From JARBAU01 sp040414675 (GTDB taxonomy: Archaea; Thermoproteota; Nitrososphaeria; Nitrososphaerales; Nitrososphaeraceae): DNA of 64,000 nucleotides. Location of the stretch: NCBI GenBank assembly GCA_040414675.1, contig JBEDUN010000040.1, positions 1-64,000 of the forward strand, in the 5' to 3' direction. Shown piece by piece: positions 1 to 7,569 of this stretch. The notes under the pieces were generated by a model that made no database searches, was not told where the DNA came from, and saw only the letters and a list, made by a program, of their open reading frames with translations. Made by a program: the position numbers and the translations under genes. Positions within the stretch are counted from its first letter, which is position 1, and every line of letters starts with the position of its first letter.

Positions 1-4
1 TGTT

Positions 5-319
5 TTAATAGCGGTATGAGTTTGCTTCAAGTACGGCTTGTGGTATTCCCTTCTTTGGGTCATCAAGACTCATTACAGGATGGAATTCTACATGAGCACC
101 CATTCCACTAAATAGTGGTTCAGCCAAGACTGGTATCTGATCTGCACTCTGGATATCGACTATAAATGCAGCGATCCTATTGCCGTTAGCTTCAAAGAAA
201 TATGTTGCTTCCGCCTTGATTTTGTTTATATATGATTCAATCTTTCTCAAAAAGTTTGGATCCTGTATCATTTTATTTCCGTCTTCTGTAGGAATCCTTG
301 CATGTATTAAGAATCTCAT
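5..319 (-). CDS. Small hypothetical protein, possible ferredoxin-like barrel
   Basis: A complete frame of 104 residues if translation begins at the MRFLIHARIP methionine; an upstream methionine at 340 would add seven residues (MTFYLRK). I prefer the internal start because the first beta strand of such small alpha/beta folds begins there. The order strand (MRFLIHA), helix rich in Lys and Glu, strand (AAFIVDI), helix, strand (GAHVEFHPVM) is what dimeric alpha/beta-barrel proteins of the YciI, DUF3303 or muconolactone-isomerase type show. I do not recognise a named family with certainty. No signal peptide or membrane helix is present, so it is probably cytoplasmic. The next gene on the right is on the opposite strand. 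Confidence 0.7.
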   Translation of the reverse strand: MRFLIHARIPTEDGNKMIQDPNFLRKIESYINKIKAEATYFFEANGNRIAAFIVDIQSADQIPVLAEPLFSGMGAHVEFHPVMSLDDPKKGIPQAVLEANSYRY

Positions 320-412
320 CTTTCGCAAGTAAAATGTCAATTATATTTATGGATATTGTTAGTAATGCATGCGGTAGGTATAACAATGTGAAATGGAGGA
401 TAAAAGAATAGG

Positions 413-568
413 ATGAACTGTGAAAATATCAATGCCAATGATGTTGCATATTGGAGATTAATAGTTGATGAGGCAGAACAATTCTTTAATAGAACGATAC
501 AAGTAAGTATTAACCGAATATATCCTTTGGCATACTCGATATACTTCTCTATTTCAGGAAAAAATTAA
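413..568 (+). CDS. Possible small ORF, 51 aa, or gene remnant
   Basis: ATG at 413 opens a 51-codon frame. The first 30 residues look like protein (NANDVAYWRLIVDEAEQFF is amphipathic and acidic), while the tail is unlike a folded protein. It lies just upstream of the NAL1-domain ORF on the same strand. It may be an intact small gene or the 5' stub of a lost one; I recognise no family. Confidence 0.3.
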   Translation: MNCENINANDVAYWRLIVDEAEQFFNRTIQVSINRIYPLAYSIYFSISGKN

Positions 569-592
569 TTTCATTGATCTAAATACTCAAAC

Positions 593-862
593 TTGTTGAT
601 AGATAAAGATGCAGAGTTAGTAAAAAAAGCAAAAGAGATACTGAACACACATCGGCAAGAACTTAAAGAGAACTATGGCATAGATCAAATAGGGGTAGGA
701 TACAAGGTTATCGCAGGAAATGTCACTAATAAAGTAGCATTAATATTTTATGTTAAAAACAAAAAGAAGATAGAGGATCTCTATTCAAAGAAGATACCAG
801 AAGAAATAGAAGGTATTCCTACAGATGTTGTTGCAATTCCAAAAGGTTTTCGTCCCCGATGA
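593..862 (+). CDS. Stand-alone copy of the NAL1-like protease N-terminal domain
   Basis: The 89-residue product begins at TTG 593 (a second in-frame TTG follows at once). It aligns end to end with the first 85 or so residues of the protease encoded just downstream. Shared features are a basic helix ending in a Lys/His-rich turn, a 'GVGYK' versus 'GIGYK' strand, a 'VALIFYVKNK' versus 'VGILIFVRWK' strand, a 'KKIPEEIEGIPTDVV' versus 'EPVPKEIDGYKTDVI' segment, and the ending 'PKGFRPR' versus 'PLGFTPR'. It stops exactly where the protease domain would begin. No protease-like remnant is visible in the 150 bases that follow. It is either a domain duplicated without the catalytic part, perhaps regulatory, or a truncated paralogue. 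Confidence 0.7.
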   Translation: MLIDKDAELVKKAKEILNTHRQELKENYGIDQIGVGYKVIAGNVTNKVALIFYVKNKKKIEDLYSKKIPEEIEGIPTDVVAIPKGFRPR

Positions 863-1014
863 GGCTGAAAGAGTTGAATGACTGTGGCTTCTTTCTTATC
901 AATGCCGCCTAAATCCTGAATCGAGGCAGATTTGTTATTTATCAATGTTGTTTAAACCCAAGAAATCTTTATGATAAATCATATGATACTATTAGTAACA
1001 TTGTTAAAAAGATC

Positions 1015-2070
1015 ATGAGTATATATATTCTAGTGAAGGAAAAAGATTTCAAAAGTATTAAAAAGATAATACAAACCCATAAATCAGATCTAATAATTCG
1101 AAACAAAGTCAGAAGAACTGGTATAGGATACAAAATTAAAGATGGCAAGATAACGGATGAGGTGGGAATATTAATATTCGTCAGATGGAAACCAACCATA
1201 CAGACGTTACTGGATCAGAAGATCGAACCAGTACCTAAAGAAATTGATGGATATAAGACAGATGTAATTAACCTTCCGTTGGGGTTCACGCCTAGAATAA
1301 GTAGATTACTTACATCTACGGTGCTTCCCGATGATTTGAGACACAGACCGTTCGAAGGAGGATGTGCAATCATAAATGCCACAGGTGAACCTGCTACTGG
1401 CACACTCGGTCTGATTGTTAAAAAATCGTCAGGCAACTCTGACAAACTCTTTCTAATAACAAACAACCACGTAGGCGCAAATGAAGATGTTGAAGGTCTA
1501 AGTCCACCAGGATCTCGTAATGGAGACCCGATTACTCAGCCTGGAGCTCATGGTGGTGGACAAGATCCTCAAGACACTATAGCAGTTCTAGATAGGTGGA
1601 ACAGACTCAAACCACACGCTCCAGGAATTGTGAACTTCTACGACTTCTCTATGGCTGAGATTACTCCAGAAGCAAGGCCTTTTACTAGACCATATCAAGT
1701 CATGGATATAGGTGATGTGAAAGGCGTAAAAGAGATCAACTTGGGAGACTCAGTATTAAAGCGTGGGCGTACCACGAGAAAGACTATTGGCAAAGTAGTC
1801 GCCGTTTCTGTGGAGACAAGCGTGGACTACAGAGGAATTCCCTGTGGTTTCGAAGATCAGGTTGTAATAGTCGGTGTCCCAGAGGCAACACCATTTTCTC
1901 TAGCAGGAGACTCAGGGAGTGTCATTGTAAGTAAAGTAAAAGATCCGAGCAGCCACGCTCATCAGGTTGAAGCACTACTTTTTGCCGGAGGAACCACAGC
2001 TGAGGGACTTGATTTCACTCTCGGCAGTCCAATAATGAAAATAGTCCAAGATTTTGAACTTGATATATGA
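1015..2070 (+). CDS. NAL1-like trypsin-fold serine protease
   Basis: A 351-residue soluble protein. Residues 1-95 form an alpha/beta N-terminal domain; the rest is a chymotrypsin-fold protease. The catalytic triad can be read directly: His152 in ITNNHVGA, Asp210 in FYDFSMAEI, and Ser300 in the classic AGDSGS box. A KRGRTT segment precedes the Ser lobe, as in plant NAL1 and its prokaryotic relatives. There is no signal peptide, so it should act inside the cell, unlike secreted trypsins. The ATG at 1015 is preceded by an A/T-rich leader. An upstream ORF copies its N-terminal domain. Substrate unknown. The protease-fold assignment is firm; the NAL1 label rests on the combination of N-terminal domain and motif spacing. 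Confidence 0.85.
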   Translation: MSIYILVKEKDFKSIKKIIQTHKSDLIIRNKVRRTGIGYKIKDGKITDEVGILIFVRWKPTIQTLLDQKIEPVPKEIDGYKTDVINLPLGFTPRISRLLTSTVLPDDLRHRPFEGGCAIINATGEPATGTLGLIVKKSSGNSDKLFLITNNHVGANEDVEGLSPPGSRNGDPITQPGAHGGGQDPQDTIAVLDRWNRLKPHAPGIVNFYDFSMAEITPEARPFTRPYQVMDIGDVKGVKEINLGDSVLKRGRTTRKTIGKVVAVSVETSVDYRGIPCGFEDQVVIVGVPEATPFSLAGDSGSVIVSKVKDPSSHAHQVEALLFAGGTTAEGLDFTLGSPIMKIVQDFELDI

Positions 2071-2184
2071 ATCACCAACGACTGACAATCACCTCTTTTT
2101 GATGAGGTCTTAACATATCTACACTCTTATGGAAAATCCAGATACTTTCAAAGAATTTGATAAAGAGGAGCTTCTTTTATAGTC

Positions 2185-3081
2185 ATGGATCATATCTTTA
2201 AGGGGATGTGGGGATCTTCTGGTACTGGTAACGGCGAATTTGATAGACCTAGTGGCGTTGCTGTAGATTCGGACGGAAATGTCTATGTAGCAGATAAAGG
2301 TAACAATAGAATTCAAAAATTTTCCAGTGTGGGACTATTTATCGATAAATGGGGAGAAAAAGGCAATGATGACGGTCAATTCTTATTTCCTACTCACGTT
2401 GCCGTTGATTCCAACAATGATATTTACGTTACAGACGGGTTAGGTATTCTTAGCCATGTTCCTCTTCGTGTACGTATACAAAAGTTCTCAGCTGCAGGCG
2501 AATTCATTAAACTGTGGGGAGAAGCTGGTTTTAGTGAAGGCCAATTCCGAGCTCCTATCGGCATTGCTGCAGAGTCTGATGATGATATATTAATTGTGGA
2601 TTCAGACAATCATAGAATTCAAAAATTTTCCAGCGATGGAGAATTCATTAGAAAATGGGGAAGGTTCGAATTTGGCAATGATTTGCATCTTGGAACTGCT
2701 AAGGACGTCGCCGTTGATTCAAAAGATGAAAATTATGTTACAGATTCTCTGCACCACATTGTTAAAAAATTTGACAGACATGGTCATTTCATTAGGCAAT
2801 GGGGTTCACGTGGCATTGGTGATGGTGAATTTGATAACCCAGAAGGGATAGCAACGTTCTCTGGAAATTCTGTGTTGGTCGTAGACTCGGTTAATAGTAG
2901 GATACAAGAATTTTCTAGACATGGTGTTTTCATTACAAAATGGGGATCGCAAGGAACGCTACCAAGTCAGTTTGTAAGTCCAAGCGGCGTAGCCGTAAAT
3001 AAAATCAATGATATGCATTACATATCCGATACTGGCAACAATCGAATTCAGAGATTTCATTGGGATCCAACGGTTCCCTAG
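2185..3081 (+). CDS. NHL-repeat six-bladed beta-propeller protein
   Basis: The 298 residues are almost wholly six NHL repeats of about 48 residues. Each has the pattern W-G-x-x-G-x-x-x-G-x-F, P-x-G-[IV]-A, V-x-D, N-x-R-I-Q-K-F and G-x-F-I. Tryptophans of the WG motif mark repeat starts near residues 9, 56, 111, 159, 208 and 255. Repeat 4 is the most degenerate (no QF; HHIVKKF replaces NRIQKF). Six repeats make one closed propeller, usually a protein- or RNA-binding surface. No signal peptide or transmembrane segment is seen. It follows the protease on the same strand after 114 bases, so co-transcription is possible. No catalytic role can be assigned. Confidence 0.88.
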   Translation: MDHIFKGMWGSSGTGNGEFDRPSGVAVDSDGNVYVADKGNNRIQKFSSVGLFIDKWGEKGNDDGQFLFPTHVAVDSNNDIYVTDGLGILSHVPLRVRIQKFSAAGEFIKLWGEAGFSEGQFRAPIGIAAESDDDILIVDSDNHRIQKFSSDGEFIRKWGRFEFGNDLHLGTAKDVAVDSKDENYVTDSLHHIVKKFDRHGHFIRQWGSRGIGDGEFDNPEGIATFSGNSVLVVDSVNSRIQEFSRHGVFITKWGSQGTLPSQFVSPSGVAVNKINDMHYISDTGNNRIQRFHWDPTVP

Positions 3082-3199
3082 AGTCTGATTTGTGAATCCA
3101 TAAAAATGTTGATACAAAAACATCTTCAGATTGTGATATTACGATCTATTCAATTTGAATAATTTGTTGTTTTCAAATTATAATCTATTCTAACTTTAA

Positions 3200-3374
3200 A
3201 TGGAAAACCCTTACGGTCAATATAAAAGATCATATGCTTTTTGCAATCAAGAAATTGAGAAATCAGATTCGACTGGGGAAATGGCTTCCCTATAATGTGG
3301 ATGGTACTACTTATGAATGTAAGCCTTTAATGAAAGAGATGCCCGTACTAAAAAGAACATCAATTGATTCTTGA
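3200..3374 (+). pseudogene. Frameshifted small Cys-containing protein
   Basis: From ATG 3200 one frame reads MENPYGQYKRSYAFCNQEIE and then SDSTG; the next frame continues as KWLPYNVDGTTYECKPL and runs to a stop at 3372. The two halves join sensibly if one G is removed from the GGGG run in ACTGGGGAAATGG near 3280. The result resembles small archaeal proteins with a Cys...GKW-PY-(N/D)xDG...C layout. A homopolymer error in the sequence or a true inactivating frameshift are both possible. The second frame alone also has its own ATG at 3234. Confidence 0.45.
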
Positions 3375-3479
3375 ATATAAGATATTGAACTGTAATATAT
3401 TGGCTAAACATAGCACGCCTAGAAATTTGCAAATGCGTTTTATCTAATAATTGGGAATTACAAATTACAAATCATGTAC

Positions 3480-3580
3480 TCAAAGCTGGGGGATACCCTC
3501 GCATATGGCAGTCGTTCCCACCGGTCTGCATCTCGATTTACCTATTAAGGTTCAACCGCGGGTTCGAGTGCTTCTTATGA
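3480..3580. other. GC-rich island without an ORF
   Basis: Roughly 90 bases from 3481 are about 54% GC (counted by hand), while the flanks are near 30%. A short hairpin (GGG-GATA-CCC) and an AACC-GCG-GGTT hairpin are visible. A TTCGAG stretch recalls a tRNA T-loop, but its flanks do not pair, so it is not a tRNA as far as I can see. In an AT-rich archaeon such an island often marks a structured RNA; a foreign remnant is the alternative. The rest of 3375-3699 holds nothing recognisable. Confidence 0.3.
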
Positions 3581-3699
3581 ATTGGTTGATGCCTACATAT
3601 TCTTGTGATGCGTAGAGCGAAGTAACTAGTCGATTCAAGACTCGTATGTGTTTGATGGTTTGGATTTGCTTTTAGAAGAAGATTCAGAATGATACCTTT

Positions 3700-4500
3700 T
3701 TATATAAATTGCTTTACAAAACTATAAATACACTCTGCTAAATCTTTAGCAAAACTTTCACGACAATATTGTCTTTTTCGGATAAAGTCGACTACTTCAA
3801 ACTGAATTGCGATAAGACCTGATTTGTTTTGGCCAGTACCATATTTTTTTACAGTGTAGCCACCGTCTAATGACGAATGACTTTCATCCTCTTCTTCCGT
3901 TTGAGTGGTAGGAAATGCTCTTATGTTTTTTCTTTTTAAAAGATCAAATAGGCTCTTTGTATTTGAGCCATTTGTACCCCAATACTCATCGCCAGTCAAT
4001 GCTTTCCTCGTCCTTCCATGATCAGTTCCAATAAGTACTTCCATAAAATTGTCATTAGGATCCGTATCATCATCTGTACCATGAATATCAAAAAGGAAGG
4101 CCTTCCCATCGCTACCTTGAGGAAGCATTTCCGCGATTTTATGGCTAATTCCATCATGATATTCATTGTATATTTTCTCAGCCGTAGGACTCGAAGCTTC
4201 ATATGAACACATTTCGTTTCTGTTAAAATCGATGAACTTCCTATCATAATATGCCATTTGTTTATACGGTATTCTTCCCTGACTCAATCTTTTTACGTTT
4301 TCAACAATACTTTCAGTAAGCTCTATAGTAAATGCGTCTATTTTGACTTTAAACCCTTGTCCCTCTTTAGGAGGACATTTATCAGGCTTGAAGTTATCCC
4401 CATTTCTCTCTATTAAAGGGGGTTGTAAAGGAGGGCTATCAGAAGTACCATCTTTTTTATCACCATGTGCACAAGTAAATAATAAATTAATATTTGTCAT
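3700..4500 (-). CDS. N-formylglutamate amidohydrolase-like protein
   Basis: The 266-residue protein carries the landmarks of the FGase family (Pfam PF05013), a zinc-amidohydrolase fold related to carboxypeptidases. An N-terminal 'TCAHGD' takes the place of the usual S-x-P-H-x-G metal loop. A 'DRKFIDFNRNE' block matches the family's D-x-N-R motif. 'LFDIHG' matches the conserved D-x-H-G/S. A C-terminal 'IAIQFEVVDF-RK' resembles the family's Q-x-E-x-x-x-x-x-R end. No signal peptide. It probably hydrolyses a small amide or peptide; the real substrate is unknown, and histidine degradation genes are not nearby. The ATG at 4500 sits directly before the hydrophobic strand INLLFTC, which supports this start. 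Confidence 0.65.
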   Translation of the reverse strand: MTNINLLFTCAHGDKKDGTSDSPPLQPPLIERNGDNFKPDKCPPKEGQGFKVKIDAFTIELTESIVENVKRLSQGRIPYKQMAYYDRKFIDFNRNEMCSYEASSPTAEKIYNEYHDGISHKIAEMLPQGSDGKAFLFDIHGTDDDTDPNDNFMEVLIGTDHGRTRKALTGDEYWGTNGSNTKSLFDLLKRKNIRAFPTTQTEEEDESHSSLDGGYTVKKYGTGQNKSGLIAIQFEVVDFIRKRQYCRESFAKDLAECIYSFVKQFI

Positions 4501-4750
4501 GTAATCTTCTGTGTAAGAGTAATTCTATATTAATAAGCATTTAGTGATTCTGGGCGTTTTAACATAACATGTGGCTAATATATTAAATAAAAGGACGAAG
4601 TTTAAAAATACGAACGGCATTTATTTGACCAGTTGGAGAAAACTGTGCACTGAATACGGATTTACGAAATGATGCCTATCGGTAGATGGTAACACGTGAG
4701 ACGTATGTAATAGTGCGGAGGACGCAAGATAGGTTTGGCAAAGTTAGTCA

Positions 4751-4936
4751 ATGAGGCAACTCATGATTATAAGATTGAGAGTCGAAAGAAATAAAATGAC
4801 AGGTAGGATAACACACTCTATCATTGCAATATCATTCATTAGTATGTTCGTGTTAAGTATGTTAATCTTGCCGACTGGAGTATACGCACAAGGCGGCTCA
4901 TATTACAGAGGATGGATAGAGATATGCGCCAGATAA
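4751..4936 (+). CDS. Short secreted peptide or truncated secreted protein
   Basis: The 61-codon frame contains a clear signal peptide if it starts at the internal ATG (4796, MTGRITHS): a basic start, about 20 hydrophobic residues, and the cleavage-like site VYAQGG. Only about 15 residues (GGSYYRGWIEICAR) follow before the stop. It is either a very small exported peptide or the 5' end of a secreted gene whose body has been lost; the following 800 bases are full of coding relics. Confidence 0.4.
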   Translation: MRQLMIIRLRVERNKMTGRITHSIIAISFISMFVLSMLILPTGVYAQGGSYYRGWIEICAR

Positions 4937-5093
4937 TATTCATCCTAGTAATTAGCATAACTATGATTTTTATGAAATTTGGGAACAACTTTCACGTGTA
5001 GTGTGACTGCATAATGATCGTTATATCTGGATAACAAACGTAAAGCAAGTACCGTCGGACAATCGACTATAATTCGAACAATTACTAGATTAA

Positions 5094-5347
5094 CGTAATA
5101 AAAATGGATTAATAGGTGATATACCTGAAAACATATTCCTCTCGCTCTACTTCACAATTAAATCAGAGACCCCAGAACATTTCAATACATTTACGCTCTG
5201 GGATTATCTAACGCGATTTGGGAGCGATAGAACGAGACTGGAGACAACAATCTATTTAGCAATAGCAAAAAGGAAGTGAAACAAGTTACGTTCTTAGACA
5301 ATTTATGTAGAGGTGACTACAAACGAATTGCAGCAATGCTAAATTAG
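5094..5347 (+). pseudogene. Coding relic in two overlapping frames
   Basis: Between a TAA at 5091 and a TGA at 5277, one frame reads as convincing protein without any ATG (fragments GLIGDIPENIFLSLYF, FTLWDYLTRFG, TTIYLAIAKRK). A GTG at 5276 overlapping that stop opens a second frame, VKQVTFLDNLCRGDYKRIA, ending at 5347. Together they look like the 3' part of a lost gene broken by a frameshift. Family not recognised. Confidence 0.35.
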
Positions 5348-5397
5348 CTGCCTTCGTCTATCTACGGGATTTTTAGTGGATCGTTACATTTGGCGAG

Positions 5398-5526
5398 TTA
5401 CTCACCACTAATAAAGTCCCATCTCTCTTTTATTTCATTTACCATCTCTCGCGCTTGTTCCCACTCTATAGTACGTTCAATGTGTTTCGTTAGCGCGCGT
5501 ATGAGTGTAATTACACTAATCTTTAA
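5398..5526 (-). pseudogene. Short antisense coding relic
   Basis: Read on the minus strand, an open frame with no start codon gives a strongly protein-like tail (KHIERTIEWEQAREMVNEIK then ERWDFISGE and stop). It converges with the relic at 5094-5347. This suggests that 4937-5768 is a gene graveyard. Unrecognised family. Confidence 0.25.
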
Positions 5527-5768
5527 TTACCAGATTGGTTGGAAAGAATCCGTCAACCGACTGGATTACGTCCATACTAGATAACTGGTATCATTCAACA
5601 GAGTGATTGATTATTCATACTTATTCTTTACTAAAAGTATTATTACATTAACGTATGCCATTCACTATAATGATATCCTTGATAGCTAGGGGTGTATAAA
5701 TGTGTGAACATGAATAAAAACAATGGCATTTTATTAGAACAGATGGTAAGCGTGTTAATTCTGTTAGT

Positions 5769-7064
5769 ATGATCCAAATTCAGAGATTATTAAAATTATT
5801 CTCCCTAAGCGTGTTGTTATTCATGCTGATACTAATCTCCATGTATAACCATAGTTATAAGAACGCATTAGCATATTCATCCTCTTTTACTCGTCAAGGA
5901 ATTATAGACCCCTTAAATGACGCAATTAAATTGAACAGTTGCATACCCACTCCTCCTGTTAAACTTACAAAATACCTCTACAGATCTGATTCTTCTACAG
6001 ATATAGACAGTATAAATTATTTTAGTAATGGTAAGAGTTTGAATGCGACGATTTGGTTGAATGGTGTCATAGAAGACCCACCCAATTTTAGTTATAGAAA
6101 GAGTTCAAATGAAACCATTTTAAAGATTTGTGGCAGCTTTGAAGAGCAACCTAAACCTACTACCAGTCGTTTAGTATATGGAATGTTAATAGATGCAGAT
6201 TCAAATAACGCCACAGGGAAGGGAGGGGCAGATTACCAAGTAGAGCTACAATGGGATGATGCACACAAAAAATGGTTCAAAATCTTTGCTGAATATTCAC
6301 CACTAGGACAGCAGAAGGTTTTGAATATCACAAATTCTAGCCAGATTGGGCATTCAATTACGAACCCAGAATATCCAAACTACATAGCATTATCAGCAGA
6401 TTTAAATTCAATGGGGTCACCAAACAACTATCGAGTTGCATTTTATTCCGGCATTGTGTATGATTTTACAACGCAGTATTGGGACTTTTCTAACTGGGTT
6501 GATGTGCCGCCACCAAAATTCCATATGTCAACATCTCCTTCGCCAGTAATATTAACAAAAGGCAATACACATAGTATTACTGCAGAGTTGAAGACAACCG
6601 GTGACTTTGTTCCCAGAGTAAAGGACTTTATTCCTTCGAGTAATTCCATATTAAATGTAAAATTCAATCCGTATTCTAGCAAGAAATTGTATGATTCCCC
6701 TCAACCATTCGAAATCACGATTCCAGATGATGCGCCAGATGGACAATATACAATACCAATACGCGCAAATATGCAAGTAGAGTCTTTATTTCCGACTGCT
6801 TTTATAGCTGCTAATTATCCTTTTAAATTGACTTCTCTAGGTAATATTACAGGTCTAGCAAATTTAACAATAAATGTTCGAGAGCCTCCATCATTTCAAG
6901 AGCAGTTCAAAAACTTTTGGGACACCTATGGACAGCCAATTAGTATAATCGCAGGTGGCTTTGCAGGAGGAGTTGCATCATTATTTTTTGATAGATTTAA
7001 AAAAGGTAAGAACGAAGATGAGGCAACTTATACCTCAGAGGGAGTAAGAAAAGGTCATACTTGA
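5769..7064 (+). CDS. Secreted, C-terminally membrane-anchored surface protein
   Basis: 431 residues. The N-terminus has a basic start and a hydrophobic helix (LFSLSVLLFMLILISMY) that acts as signal peptide or anchor. About 350 extracellular residues follow, rich in Asn, Ser and Thr with many N-x-S/T sequons. The middle (VYGMLIDADSNN... YQVELQWD) resembles a DOMON-like or sugar-binding beta sandwich, and 'PSPVILTKGNTHSITAEL' begins an Ig-like module. Near residue 393 a second helix (SIIAGGFAGGVASLFF) is followed by a basic tail (DRFKKGK), giving a protein tethered at its C-terminus with a short cytoplasmic end. No enzymatic motif. Probably a cell-surface protein. Confidence 0.8.
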   Translation: MIQIQRLLKLFSLSVLLFMLILISMYNHSYKNALAYSSSFTRQGIIDPLNDAIKLNSCIPTPPVKLTKYLYRSDSSTDIDSINYFSNGKSLNATIWLNGVIEDPPNFSYRKSSNETILKICGSFEEQPKPTTSRLVYGMLIDADSNNATGKGGADYQVELQWDDAHKKWFKIFAEYSPLGQQKVLNITNSSQIGHSITNPEYPNYIALSADLNSMGSPNNYRVAFYSGIVYDFTTQYWDFSNWVDVPPPKFHMSTSPSPVILTKGNTHSITAELKTTGDFVPRVKDFIPSSNSILNVKFNPYSSKKLYDSPQPFEITIPDDAPDGQYTIPIRANMQVESLFPTAFIAANYPFKLTSLGNITGLANLTINVREPPSFQEQFKNFWDTYGQPISIIAGGFAGGVASLFFDRFKKGKNEDEATYTSEGVRKGHT

Positions 7065-7080
7065 GAAGTCGGCTCATAAA

Positions 7081-7392
7081 TCAAATCCTGGTCCGTCCTC
7101 GCATTTCAGTTATTGCTATAACTTTACCTGGCGTCTCTGCACTCCAATATGAGAGAACATCTGCAAGTTCAAATTTGATAAAAACATATTCTAATCCACG
7201 AGTTTCACCAATGAGTCTACAAATTCAGCCATAAAACCACCAGCCTTTCCACTAAAAATCATATTGAGTGTTTCTCTGCTTTTCGTCGGTATTGTCATCA
7301 AAAAAAGGTCTGTTTACTTTAGCCAATCTATCACCAGGCCAAATATTACCTTTGAAACTTCCTAATGCCAATACATTCAATCCTTCAAGTGG
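7081..7392 (-). pseudogene. DUF1326-family pseudogene
   Basis: On the minus strand three frames in turn match the DUF1326 family. First comes LEGLNVLALGSFKGNIWPGD continuing to DDNTDEKQR (frame ends in TAG). Next is RETLNMIFSGKAGGFMAEFV, carrying the hallmark IFSGKAGG. Last is LIGETRGLEYVFIKFELADV continuing to the TGA at 7081. At least two frameshifts are needed and the N-terminal Cys-rich part of the family is missing, so the gene is dead. Confidence 0.6.
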
Positions 7393-7569
7393 AATATACT
7401 GTAATACGGACAATTTGTAGATATGCTGTGTTCTGTACAGTAGAAATGATATTGCCAGTTGTTTTACATGTCAATAATATAGTTAGCCAACCTACAATTA
7501 ATTTCCATGTTGAAATTTAATAATCGTTTGTTAGCTACTCTTTTATAAAAAATACATTGTAATAGGCTT

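Noticed and set aside
3540..3590. TTCGAG loop suggesting a tRNA
   Set aside because: The flanking five-base stems do not pair and no anticodon or D-arm fits, with or without an intron.
5390..5584. 64-codon plus-strand ORF
   Set aside because: Composition (Ser, His, Arg, Ile mix) is unlike protein; the opposite strand and other frames here are more protein-like.
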